The position numbers and the translations under genes are program-made. Under the pieces are notes generated by a model. That model worked only from the letters and a program-made list of their open reading frames with translations. It was not told the DNA's origin and did no database searches. 64,000 bases of DNA from Pseudomonas haemolytica (GTDB lineage: Bacteria > Pseudomonadota > Gammaproteobacteria > Pseudomonadales > Pseudomonadaceae): positions 1,240,001-1,304,000 of the forward strand of contig NZ_VOIW01000001.1 in the NCBI RefSeq assembly GCF_009659625.1, written 5' to 3'. Positions 26,118 through 34,268 of the stretch are shown here, in pieces; the stretch's first letter is position 1, and each line of letters starts with the position of its first letter.

Positions 26118-28403
26118 TTAGAAATTCGCTTCCAGCGAAACCGTTACGGTGCGGTCCAGGCCGACGATGTACGCCGGGTCGCCATCGCGAAAACCGCTGT
26201 AGCTGGCCGCGTTGGTCTTGGTGGTGTACACGCCGTCCAGGTACTTCTTGTCGAACAGGTTGTCGACGTTCAGGCGCAGGGTCGCGTCCTTGACCACTTT
26301 CTTGTCCACTGGCAGGTAGATACCGGCGCCGAGGTTGAATACGGTGCGGCCGGAGATGGCCTCGTCGTTGGTCAGGTCGCCATAGAGCTTGCTGGTGTAC
26401 TTGCCGCCGAAGGTGCCGTAGAAGCGCCCGTCGTCATAACCGATGTTGGCCGCCAGCATGTTCTTGGGCACGTTGGCGAACTGCTTGCCACTGGTGGGCA
26501 AGACGATGGCTTTGCCGGCGTTGTAGACGGTCATGTCGTCTTGTTGCTCGGCCTTGGTGTAGGTGTAGGAGGTGTAGTAGTTGAAGTGGTGGGGCAACTG
26601 GCCGCTCCATTCCAGCTCCAAGCCTTTGTTGGTGACCGCACCGACGTTGATGTCAGCGGCGTCCCCGTTGATGTCTTTGGACGACACCTGGCGGTTCTTG
26701 AAGTCCATGTAGAAGAGGGTGGCGGCCAGGGTCATGTCGTCGCCGCTGTAGCGCCAGCCCAATTCGTGGTTCCAGCTGGTTTCCGGCTCGAGGTTGATGG
26801 AGTCGGCGCCTTTGTCGTAGAGCGCGTAGTTCTGCGGTACACGCATGTTGCGCGAGAGGCTGTAGAACAGTTGGTCGCGCTCGTCCAGCTGGTATTTCAG
26901 GCCGACGTTGGGCAACAGCTTGTTGTAGGTCTGGTTACGTTTTTCTGGCCGCTCGTTGAGGCTGCCGTGGTTGGTGCCGTCCCGCTCGACGTTCATGTAC
27001 GCAAGGCCGGCGATGAAGGTCCAGTCCGGGTTGATGTACCAGGTGTCCTGGGCCCAGACTTTTTGTGCCGGGGTCACGGTGAAGCGGTCGCGCCCCTGGA
27101 TCTGGTTGCCATTGACATCGACGATGGCACTGTTGGAGTCCGGCCAGGTATCGACCGGCTTGCCATTGCTCTTGAGTGGAATGAACGGCTGGGTCTGGCT
27201 CTGGCGTGCGCGCTCGTACCAGTAGCCGAACTGCAGGCTGTGGTCGCCCAGGTCCCAGGTCAGCTTGGTGGTAATACCCGGTCGCCAGGTTTGCGTGCGC
27301 GAAGGGCGGTAGTACACGCCGCTGTTCGGTGTGCCATCGGCGTTGTATTGCGCAGCAGTGGGCAGGTTGCCGAGGTCGAACACGCCGCCTTGGTTCGAAC
27401 CGCGGTTGAGCGCGTAGGCGGATGAGCCGACGCCGCTGCCGTTGCCCCAGTAGTAATACGGGATCACCGACAGGGCCAGGTTGTCGGCCAGTTTGAACTG
27501 GGTGTTGAGCACCGCGGTGAAGGTCTGGAACGGGTTCTGCGCCAGGGCGTAGTAGCTGTTGTACTTGCGGTTGCTACCCACGCTTGGGGTCGCCGGGTAA
27601 GGGTCGTACTTGCGGCCGTAGCGCTGGAACTGCGCCTTGGTCAACTGGCTGTAACTGTTGTTGTCTTGCTCGTGGTACTTGAGGATCAGGTTGGCGGTGT
27701 TGCCATTGCCGGCGTCGAAAAAGCTGTTCCATTCCACCTTATCCGCCCGCACGGCGCCCGAGCCACGCCACATCTGACCTTCGGTATGGGACACCGACAG
27801 CCAGTTGCTCAGGCCATTGATCTCGCCGGTATTGAGGCGGGCGAAGGTCTTGCGCGTGGCGTTGCTGCCGACGACTTGTTTAACGAAGGCTCCGGTTTCC
27901 TTGGTTGGGCGAATGGTCACGATGCCGATGTTGCCGCCGCTGGAACCGATGTGCGGGCCGTCGGCTTCCGATGCGCCCTGGGTGACGAAGATCTGGTCGA
28001 TGTTTTCCGGGTCGCCCAGCAGGTTGGAGTACAGCGCGTAGTTGCCCGAATCGTTGATCGGCATGCCGTCCACCGACATGCCCACCTGGTCGGAGTTCAT
28101 GCCGCGCATGGTGAAGCGAAAGCCCGACAGGCCAGTGTTGTCTTCACTGGAGATGTTCAAGCCCGGGGTGTACTTGAGCTTATCGATGGCGTTGCCCGTT
28201 GCCGCCTGCTTGTCCAGTGCTTCCTTGGTTACCGTAGAGCGGCCCTTGATGCTCTCTTCCGGGACCATGTAGCCGCCCCCGGCGCTCGCCTTGCCTTGTA
28301 CGCCAATGGTGCCGACGTCACTGTCGCTGGTCTCTGCCATGGCCATTCCCTGGGCCATGCTGGTCGCGGCCACGAGTGCCAGATGAATGCGGGTGAACTT
28401 CAT
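26118..28403 (-). CDS. TonB-dependent outer-membrane receptor
   Basis: 761 residues with a signal peptide (to AMAE), a likely TonB box in DVGTIGVQG near the mature N-terminus, a plug domain (RSTVTKEALDKQAATGNAID, MRGMNSDQVGMSVDGMPIND) and a 22-strand barrel ending with aromatic Phe (TVTVSLEANF). There is no N-terminal signalling domain, so it is not a FecA-type transducer. The substrate is not evident: no siderophore genes are nearby, whereas a PLD-like hydrolase follows and a PhoD phosphatase sits upstream. ATG 28403 has AGGACG upstream; an adjacent GTG at 28406 is possible. Confidence 0.93.
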   Translation of the reverse strand: MKFTRIHLALVAATSMAQGMAMAETSDSDVGTIGVQGKASAGGGYMVPEESIKGRSTVTKEALDKQAATGNAIDKLKYTPGLNISSEDNTGLSGFRFTMRGMNSDQVGMSVDGMPINDSGNYALYSNLLGDPENIDQIFVTQGASEADGPHIGSSGGNIGIVTIRPTKETGAFVKQVVGSNATRKTFARLNTGEINGLSNWLSVSHTEGQMWRGSGAVRADKVEWNSFFDAGNGNTANLILKYHEQDNNSYSQLTKAQFQRYGRKYDPYPATPSVGSNRKYNSYYALAQNPFQTFTAVLNTQFKLADNLALSVIPYYYWGNGSGVGSSAYALNRGSNQGGVFDLGNLPTAAQYNADGTPNSGVYYRPSRTQTWRPGITTKLTWDLGDHSLQFGYWYERARQSQTQPFIPLKSNGKPVDTWPDSNSAIVDVNGNQIQGRDRFTVTPAQKVWAQDTWYINPDWTFIAGLAYMNVERDGTNHGSLNERPEKRNQTYNKLLPNVGLKYQLDERDQLFYSLSRNMRVPQNYALYDKGADSINLEPETSWNHELGWRYSGDDMTLAATLFYMDFKNRQVSSKDINGDAADINVGAVTNKGLELEWSGQLPHHFNYYTSYTYTKAEQQDDMTVYNAGKAIVLPTSGKQFANVPKNMLAANIGYDDGRFYGTFGGKYTSKLYGDLTNDEAISGRTVFNLGAGIYLPVDKKVVKDATLRLNVDNLFDKKYLDGVYTTKTNAASYSGFRDGDPAYIVGLDRTVTVSLEANF

Positions 28404-28427
28404 CACTGTCGTCCTGGTGTCGGGTGC

Positions 28428-29168
28428 TTATTGCACGCTGTAGTTGAAGGTGGCGGTGAAGCGTTGCTCATTGCGCCCCCCAAAGGCTTGCTCGGGGAAC
28501 GGCTTGACTTGCTTGATGCGACGCAAGCTGTTGGTGGCGGCGCGGTTGAGCAACATGCTCGAGGCCTGGGTTTGCACACCGGAGTCGAGCACGCGGCCCT
28601 GGCGGTCCACCAACAGCCACACCACCACCTCGCCGCTGGGGCGTTCGAGCGACGCCTGGCGCCCGGTGGGGTACTGCTTGTAGGTGTCCAGCTCGTTGCG
28701 CAAACCTTTGAGATAACCACCCTCCAAGGCCTGGCCGTCAACCTTCGGCGGCGCAGGCGGGGCCGCTGCCGCCACGGGCGCTGCCGGGGCTGCGACGGGT
28801 GGAACGGGTTTGGCGGCGGCGACCGGTTGCGCAGTGGGCGCAGTGGGCGCGGGCTTGGCAACCACCGGCTTGGGCAGCGGTTTTGGCTTGGGCTTGGGTT
28901 CGGGCTTTGGCAGCGGCTTGGGCGGCGGTGGCGGTGGTGCCGGCTCGGCCTCTTCATCTTCGATCAGCGGCGGTGGCGGCTCTTGTTGCACCACCGGTTC
29001 CGGGACGACTTCCGGCTCCGGCTCGACCAACGCCAACTCGACTGCCGACTCGTCATACACCGGCTCGACCTTCAAGGTCTGGGAGTGGATACCCAGTGCA
29101 ATCAGCACCAGGGCGATCACGGCCGGGACACTGCCCAGCAGCTGACGTGCACGAAACAGAACGTACAT
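28428..29168 (-). CDS. tonB: TonB energy-transducing protein
   Basis: 246 residues: an N-terminal transmembrane anchor with the conserved SxxxH pattern modified (LGSVPAVIALVLIALGIHSQ), a long periplasmic Pro-rich spacer with Pro-Lys/Pro-Glu repeats around residues 50-130, and a C-terminal TonB fold (ASLERPSGEVVVWLLVDRQG, then FPEQAFGG). The second reading frame over the spacer is fortuitous. Its gene starts 2 bp after exbD and precedes the receptor, so this is a dedicated TonB for that receptor rather than the housekeeping one. Confidence 0.93.
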   Translation of the reverse strand: MYVLFRARQLLGSVPAVIALVLIALGIHSQTLKVEPVYDESAVELALVEPEPEVVPEPVVQQEPPPPLIEDEEAEPAPPPPPPKPLPKPEPKPKPKPLPKPVVAKPAPTAPTAQPVAAAKPVPPVAAPAAPVAAAAPPAPPKVDGQALEGGYLKGLRNELDTYKQYPTGRQASLERPSGEVVVWLLVDRQGRVLDSGVQTQASSMLLNRAATNSLRRIKQVKPFPEQAFGGRNEQRFTATFNYSVQ

Positions 29169-29170
29169 GA

Positions 29171-29578
29171 TCAGGATTTACGCGTGGCGATGGACACGGA
29201 GGTGAAGCCACCCAGGCGCAGGGTGTCCATCACTTCCACCAGGCGCGAAACTTCCACGCCTTTGTCGCTGTTGACGATGATCGTCGACTTGGTCTCGGGC
29301 TTTTCGGCGGCCTTCAGCGCCGGCACCAAGGCATCCACCGTCAGGTCCTTGCCGTCGAGTTGCAACTGGCCTTCCAGGCCCAGGGTGAGGATGAATTTGT
29401 TCTGCGGTTTGAGCTGCTGTGAAGTGCTGGCGCTGGGCAATTGCGTCTTCATGCCGAGCGCGGGAATCACGTTCAAGCTCACCAGTACGAAAAACACCAG
29501 CAGGAACATCATCACGTCGATCATCGGAATCAGCTCGATGTGCGCCTTGCGTTTCTTGGGTTCGTCCCAGGTTCTCAT
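29171..29578 (-). CDS. exbD: ExbD/TolR-family protein
   Basis: 135 residues with one N-terminal transmembrane helix bearing the critical Asp (ELIPMIDVMMFLLVFFVLVS) and a small periplasmic domain ending in the typical EVMDTLRLGGFTSVSIAT. It is the first gene of the operon exbD-tonB-receptor-exbB-PLD. The canonical order would keep exbB and exbD adjacent. Confidence 0.94.
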   Translation of the reverse strand: MRTWDEPKKRKAHIELIPMIDVMMFLLVFFVLVSLNVIPALGMKTQLPSASTSQQLKPQNKFILTLGLEGQLQLDGKDLTVDALVPALKAAEKPETKSTIIVNSDKGVEVSRLVEVMDTLRLGGFTSVSIATRKS

Positions 29579-29737
29579 TCCGTTGCCCCGTCATTGAATT
29601 AGGGGCAGAACGCTAACAGTGAAAAATGACCGAATGGTTAACTTTAATTGACGGTTTAAAGGCTCTAGGACGCATCTTTCAGAAAATTTACCGGTCACTT
29701 TTGCGACGTAATGAAACTGACATGCGTGGCGTACATC

Positions 29738-29757
29738 CTCGAGAAATTTATCTCGAG
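29738..29757. promoter_or_regulatory. Inverted repeat at the GNAT-phoD leader
   Basis: CTCGAGA and TCTCGAG flank a 6-bp AT spacer, 11 bp before the GNAT start. In the GNAT mRNA the hairpin would border the GAGAGA ribosome site; in DNA it could be an operator shared with the divergent TonB operon. I found no convincing Pho box in the 190-bp intergenic region. Confidence 0.4.
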
Positions 29758-29768
29758 AGACGCCCCGT

Positions 29769-30323
29769 ATGCCCACTGCGTTGCCTCATTTGTCCACCCC
29801 GCGACTCCTGTTGCGTGCGCTGGAAATGCATCAGGCCGAAGCACTTTTCACCCTCGCCAACGGGCCGAAAATTGCCGATAACACGGCCAATATTCCATCG
29901 CCTTACACCTTGGAAACGGCACAGGGTTTTATCGCCGGGACCGCCGAGAAATATCGCACCGGTGAGTTGTTGAACCTGGGGATGCACGTGCGTGACTCTG
30001 ACGAATTGATTGGCATCGTCAGCCTGCGTCTGAATACTCGTCACCACTATGGGCACTTGGGTGGCTGGGTGGCGGCGCACTGCCGCAACCAGGGATTTGC
30101 CGCCGAGGCCGCGAGCGCGATGATGGACTACGGCTTCTCTGCACTGGGGTTGCAGCGCGTGGGCAGCCAATGTTTTGGTCGCAATAAGGAATCGGCGCGG
30201 GTCATGGAGAAGATCGGCCTGCGCTATGAAGGCTGTATGCGCCAGGCGTTTCTGAAAAATGGCGTGTACGAGGACTTGCTCGGGTTTGCCACCGTGCGCG
30301 ACGACTGGGAGCGCCGGTTGTGA
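29769..30323 (+). CDS. GNAT acetyltransferase (RimJ/RimL-like)
   Basis: 184 residues with the GNAT fold typical of ribosomal-protein and amino-terminal acetyltransferases: STPRLLLRALEMHQAEALF at the start, LGGWVAAHCRNQGFAAEAAS as the acetyl-CoA loop (a QGFAAEA form of the A motif) and RNKESARVMEKIGLRYEGCM in motif B. The stop overlaps the GTG start of phoD (GTGA), so the two are translationally coupled. The acceptor is unknown; resistance or small-molecule acetylation is possible. Confidence 0.88.
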   Translation: MPTALPHLSTPRLLLRALEMHQAEALFTLANGPKIADNTANIPSPYTLETAQGFIAGTAEKYRTGELLNLGMHVRDSDELIGIVSLRLNTRHHYGHLGGWVAAHCRNQGFAAEAASAMMDYGFSALGLQRVGSQCFGRNKESARVMEKIGLRYEGCMRQAFLKNGVYEDLLGFATVRDDWERRL

Positions 30324-31894
30324 GCGGCGCCATTGACCACGACCGGCGCCGGGTGCTCAGCGGGCTGGCGGTTGCTACCGCGTTTTCCATCCTCAGCCCG
30401 TTTGCACGCAGTGCCGGGGTGGATTATCCGTTCACTCTTGGCGTGGCTTCCGGCGACCCGTTGCCGGATGGCTTTGTGATTTGGACGCGCCTGGCGCCGC
30501 TGTTCAACGCCGCAGACGGGCGTGGCGGCTTGAGTCGCGCGGTGCCGGTGCGCTGGCGGGTGGCCAGCGATGCGGCGATGACGCGCATTGTGAAGCAGGG
30601 CGAGGTGCTGGCGACGGAGCGTTTCGCCCATGCGGTGCATGTCGAGGTGGCGGGGCTGGCGGCGGACAGGCCCTATTGGTACCAGTTTGAAGGGCTCGGT
30701 GCGCAGAGCCCGGTGGGTCAATCGCGCACAACGCCGCTGCTGCATGCCATGGCCTCGGCGCGGTTGGGGTTTGTATCCTGCTCGCACTGGGAGCGTGGCT
30801 ATTTCAGCGCCTATCGGCACCTCGCCGCCGAGCAGCCCGACCTGGTGTTTTTCCTCGGCGACTATATCTACGACAGTTCCTACGCGGCGGACTCGGGCAA
30901 GGTTTTTCGTTCCCACGGCAGCGGCAATGCGCTGACCCTGAGCGACTACCGCAACCGCTACGCGCTATACAAGACTGATCCAGACCTGCAAACCCTGCAC
31001 GCCGCCGCCCCCAGTGTGGCGACCTGGGACGACCACGAAGTACAGAATGACTATGCCAACCGCTGGTCCCAGGACCCGAAGATTGGCGTGGCGCAATTCC
31101 TCCAGCAACGAGCGGCGGCTTACCAGGCGTTTTACGAACACATGCCCCTGCGCGCCAGCAGCGTGCCGAAGGGCGCGGACATGCGTATCTACCGGCGCCT
31201 GGACTATGGCCGGCTTGCACGTTTCCATGTGCTCGACGGTCGTCAGTACCGTTCCGAGCAACCGTGTATTGCAGCCAATGGCAGCCACCAAGGGCATGTC
31301 GCCACCACTCCGTGCAATGACTTGCGTGACCCCGCCCGCACGTTGCTTGGCTGGCAGCAAGAAGCCTGGCTCGACCAGGGTTTTGCCCAGTCGAAGGCGC
31401 AGTGGAATGTGATCGCCCAGGACCTGCTGGTGGCACCGCTGATCCAGCGTGATCTCACCAACCACAAGCCGGGGCGCTGGACTGATGGTTGGGATGGCTA
31501 CATGGCCAACCGTTCGCGGATGCTGGCGTCCATCGCCCGCCATCGGGTCAGCAACCCGGTGTTCTGGGGCGGCGACATACATTCGTTCTGGGCCACGGAC
31601 CTGCATGCAGACGCCGACAACCCGGATTCGGCGGTGGTGGCCACCGAGTTCGTCGGCTCGTCGGTGACATCCGACGGCCCGCCCTATGACGCCTTCATGA
31701 AGATCATGCCGCTCAACCCCCATGTGAAGTTTTTTGACAGCCGCCAGCGTGGGTATGTGTCGGTGGAGTTGGCGGCCCAGCGGATGCTGACGAATTTTCG
31801 GGCGATCAGTGACCCTCGCGACCCCGCGGCCACGGTGTCGACGTTGAAGTCGTTTGTGGTAGAGCCGGGGAGGGCGGGGGCGATTGCCGTGTAG
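30320..31894 (+). CDS. phoD: PhoD-type alkaline phosphatase/phosphodiesterase
   Basis: 524 residues starting with GTG inside the preceding gene's stop. A Tat signal is evident (DRRRVLSGLAVATAFS). The phosphatase domain has the PhoD N-terminal beta domain (FTLGVASGDPLPDGFVIWTR) followed by the metal-site motifs CSHWERGYF, FFLGDYIYD, WDDHEVQND and, late, WGGDIHSFW. It would release phosphate from phosphodiesters and monoesters outside the cytoplasm with calcium/iron cofactors. It is divergent from the TonB/PLD operon, which suggests a shared role in organophosphate scavenging (inference). Confidence 0.93.
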   Translation: MSGAIDHDRRRVLSGLAVATAFSILSPFARSAGVDYPFTLGVASGDPLPDGFVIWTRLAPLFNAADGRGGLSRAVPVRWRVASDAAMTRIVKQGEVLATERFAHAVHVEVAGLAADRPYWYQFEGLGAQSPVGQSRTTPLLHAMASARLGFVSCSHWERGYFSAYRHLAAEQPDLVFFLGDYIYDSSYAADSGKVFRSHGSGNALTLSDYRNRYALYKTDPDLQTLHAAAPSVATWDDHEVQNDYANRWSQDPKIGVAQFLQQRAAAYQAFYEHMPLRASSVPKGADMRIYRRLDYGRLARFHVLDGRQYRSEQPCIAANGSHQGHVATTPCNDLRDPARTLLGWQQEAWLDQGFAQSKAQWNVIAQDLLVAPLIQRDLTNHKPGRWTDGWDGYMANRSRMLASIARHRVSNPVFWGGDIHSFWATDLHADADNPDSAVVATEFVGSSVTSDGPPYDAFMKIMPLNPHVKFFDSRQRGYVSVELAAQRMLTNFRAISDPRDPAATVSTLKSFVVEPGRAGAIAV

Positions 31895-31922
31895 CCTATT
31901 TCTCTGTGGCGCATCGGTCCAC

Positions 31923-32011
31923 TGTGGGAGGGGGCTTGCTCCCGATAGCGGTGTGTCAGTCACTCATGCTGTGATTGAACCTCCGCCATCGGGAGCAAGC
32001 CCCCTCCCACA
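31923..32011. repeat. REPIN-like doublet overlapping the alaX 3' end
   Basis: TGTGGGAGGGGGCTTGCTCC at 31923 and its reverse complement ending at 32011 face each other across about 45 bp. The element lies between the convergent phoD and alaX genes and supplies the last codons and the stop of alaX. Confidence 0.85.
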
Positions 32012-32637
32012 TTGATTTCGTAGCGCACCGACAGGGCGCCTTTTTTCTCCGACAATGCCAAAATCGTCACCTGGCCCAGTTCGCTCAACGCTTGCACATG
32101 GGTGCCACCGCACGCGTAGGGCGGCAACTCGCCGAAGCCGACTTCCCGGGCGCCGTCTTCCAATGTCATATGGCGTGGATAGTCGGCGGCGATCCATTGG
32201 TTGACCTGTTGCTGGAGCGCCTGGGCATCGATGTTTTGTGCAGCTTCGCCGCGGATAAAGGTGATCTTGCCTTCGCCCGGCCAATGGTGGGCCTTGATCG
32301 GCATCCAGCCCAGGTGTTCGCCGGCATTGCCGATCAAATGCCCCGCCGAATGCAGGCGGGTGTGCAGCGCGCGGCGTTGTGCATCGACCCGTGCAGCGAC
32401 CGGGCCGGGTTCCAGCGGTTGATCGACGTAATGCACCACATGCTCGGCCTCCTGCATGACGCGCAGTACCTGGCTGTCGCCGAGCCACCCAGTGTCGAAC
32501 GGCTGGCCGCCGCCTTGGGGATGGAAAATCGTCGACTGCACAATCACGGCGAACTGCTCTTCGTGCGGGGTGCAACTGAGCACTTCCAGCTCGGCCGTCA
32601 GGTGGTCGTGGGTAAAAAACAGGCGCTCGGTCATCAT
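31960..32637 (-). CDS. alaX: Alanyl-tRNA editing protein (AlaX-type)
   Basis: 225 residues related to the editing domain of AlaRS; it deacylates Ser- or Gly-tRNA(Ala) in the cytoplasm. Metal-binding residues are present: His92 and His96 in HTRLHSAGHLIGN, and Cys plus His in YACGGTHVQ. The FHPQGGGQPFDTG segment is also typical. The last 17 residues, after SVRYEI, are encoded by a REPIN, so the natural stop has been lost or moved and the C-terminus is likely non-homologous. It is divergent from a LysR gene. Confidence 0.9.
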   Translation of the reverse strand: MMTERLFFTHDHLTAELEVLSCTPHEEQFAVIVQSTIFHPQGGGQPFDTGWLGDSQVLRVMQEAEHVVHYVDQPLEPGPVAARVDAQRRALHTRLHSAGHLIGNAGEHLGWMPIKAHHWPGEGKITFIRGEAAQNIDAQALQQQVNQWIAADYPRHMTLEDGAREVGFGELPPYACGGTHVQALSELGQVTILALSEKKGALSVRYEINVGGGLLPMAEVQSQHE

Positions 32638-32723
32638 CTACATCCGCGTCAGGGTTCTGTGGGCAGTATAAATAGTGCGCAGATGGGTGATAATCCGTTC
32701 AATTATCAATGGACCTGTGCGTG

Positions 32724-33656
32724 ATGAGCATCAATCTACCTTTGCCGCTGTTGGGTGAAATGGCGATTTTCGTCAAGGTCGTGGAAACCGGCAGCTTCTC
32801 CGAAGCGGCGCGGCAACTCAGCGTTTCACCCTCGGCGGTGAGCCGCAGCATCTCGCGCCTGGAGCAGGCCCTGGCCACGCGCTTGCTGCAACGCACCACG
32901 CGCAAACTGCGCCTGAGCGAGGGTGGTGAGGAGGTGTTCAAGCGTTGCCAGGAGATGGTCAATGCAGCCCGCTCGGTGATGGAAATCAGCGGCCAGTTCA
33001 CCCATGAAGCCGAGGGTCTGGTGCGGGTCAGCGTGCCCAAGGCGGTGGGGCGCTTCGTGGTGCATCCGCATATGCCGGAATTTCTGCGGCGCTACCCCAA
33101 GGTGGATGTGCAATTGATCCTCGAGGATCGGCATGTGGACCTGATCGACGATAACGTCGACTTGAGCATCCGTATCACCGACAGCCCGCCGCCCGGTTTG
33201 GTCGGGCGCCAGTTATTGCCCATCGAGCATTTGCTGTGCGCGACGCCGCAGTACCTGGCCGAGCATGGCACTCCAAGCCATCCCCATGATTTGCTCGAGC
33301 ACAGTTGCATCTACCTGGGGGAAACCCCTGGCGACTCACGCTGGAAATTCCGTCAGGCCGGCAAGGCGGTGACGGTTGGCGTGCGCGGGCGTTATGCGGC
33401 GAACCACACCGGCGTGCGGTTGGATGCGGTGCTGCAGCATGTGGGGATTGGCAGCTTGCCGTATTTCACGGCGCGGCATGCGATGGAGGCGGGGCAGTTG
33501 GTGCAGGTGTTGGCGCAGTGGGACTTTATTGCGTCTTACCATGGCGAGGCGTGGTTGCTGCATTCGCCGACGCGGTATCTGCCGCCGAAATTGCGGGTGT
33601 TCATTGATTACCTGGTGGAGTGCATGGCCAAGGAGCCGACACTGGGCCGCGTGTAG
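32724..33656 (+). CDS. LysR-family transcriptional regulator
   Basis: 310 residues from ATG 32724 (in-frame ATG at 32709 also possible). An N-terminal winged helix (FVKVVETGSFSEAARQ, SPSAVSRSISRLEQAL) and a PBP2-type effector domain with the ERTT-like QRTTRKLRLS hinge. It belongs to the CrgA/DsdC-like large clade in which neighbours are often oxidoreductases or exporters; here the divergent neighbour is alaX, 90 bp away. The target is unknown. Confidence 0.9.
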   Translation: MSINLPLPLLGEMAIFVKVVETGSFSEAARQLSVSPSAVSRSISRLEQALATRLLQRTTRKLRLSEGGEEVFKRCQEMVNAARSVMEISGQFTHEAEGLVRVSVPKAVGRFVVHPHMPEFLRRYPKVDVQLILEDRHVDLIDDNVDLSIRITDSPPPGLVGRQLLPIEHLLCATPQYLAEHGTPSHPHDLLEHSCIYLGETPGDSRWKFRQAGKAVTVGVRGRYAANHTGVRLDAVLQHVGIGSLPYFTARHAMEAGQLVQVLAQWDFIASYHGEAWLLHSPTRYLPPKLRVFIDYLVECMAKEPTLGRV

Positions 33657-33671
33657 GAGTACGGTCAAAAA

Positions 33672-33760
33672 TGTGGGAGGGGGCTTGCTCCCGATGGCGG
33701 TGCATCAGTCACCCATCAATCGACTGAACCTCCGCTATCGGGGGCAAGCCCCTTCCCACA
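33672..33760. repeat. REPIN-like doublet (GGGGGCTTGC type)
   Basis: TGTGGGAGGGGGCTTGCTCC opens at 33672 and an inverted copy closes at 33760. It sits between the convergent LysR gene and the 135-aa protein gene and may act as a terminator for both. Confidence 0.85.
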
Positions 33761-33785
33761 TTCAGTGCAGCAGTGATTTTTGAAG

Positions 33786-34193
33786 TCAGTGCTTGCTCTG
33801 GTCTAGCGGCATTGCCAGCAGCTGCTTTTCCTGGTTCCAGTCGAACGGTTCGTCGTTCTGTTCGGCTTCAAAGCGACGTTCTTCCAGGGCCTGGTACAGG
33901 TCCAGTTCTTCGTCGGGCATGAAGTGCAGGCAATCGCCGCCAAAGAACCACAACAGGTCGCGCGGTACCAGGTGAGCGATTTGCGGGTAGCGCAGGATGA
34001 CCTGGCTCATCAGGTCCTGGCCCAGGTATTGGCTTTCGATCGGGTCGATCGGCAGCAGGGCGCGCAGTTCGTCGAAGCGCTCCAGGAACAGTGAATGGCT
34101 TTCCTCGGGTACCTGTTCGGCTTCGCCGACGGCAACCAGGATGCTGCGCAAGTGGTCGAGCAAGACGAGATGATCGGCAACGACGTTGGACAC
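33786..34193 (-). CDS. Conserved small acidic protein of unknown function
   Basis: 135 residues, acidic and mainly helical, without signal peptide or membrane segment. Visible features are an N-terminal helix VLLDHLRSILVAVGEAE, the segment RYPQIAHLVPRDLLWFFGGD and an acidic tail (DEELDLYQALEERRFEAEQ). It reads as a conserved pseudomonad protein located downstream of a FadE-type acyl-CoA dehydrogenase, but a terminator separates the two. No function can be named. Confidence 0.75.
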   Translation of the reverse strand: MSNVVADHLVLLDHLRSILVAVGEAEQVPEESHSLFLERFDELRALLPIDPIESQYLGQDLMSQVILRYPQIAHLVPRDLLWFFGGDCLHFMPDEELDLYQALEERRFEAEQNDEPFDWNQEKQLLAMPLDQSKH

Positions 34194-34212
34194 GAGATAA
34201 GTCCTCTAAAGC

Positions 34213-34250
34213 AAAAACGGGCGCGAGAGTATATAGCCCTCGCGCCCGTA
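34213..34250 (-). terminator. Rho-independent terminator of fadE
   Basis: GGGCGCGAG at 34219-34227 pairs with CTCGCGCCC at 34239-34247. On the minus strand the stem is followed by GTTTTTGC. It lies 19 bp after the fadE stop and before the next gene on the same strand. Confidence 0.85.
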
Positions 34251-34268
34251 TTTATATGACCGCTGGTA

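Noticed and set aside
25902..27425. 507-codon frame antisense to the TonB-dependent receptor
   Set aside because: Fully inside the well-supported receptor gene, Val/Gly-rich with no recognisable domain.
29579..29768. Pho box in front of the TonB/PLD operon or phoD
   Set aside because: I looked for tandem CTGTCAT-like repeats with 11-bp spacing and found only single weak half-sites.
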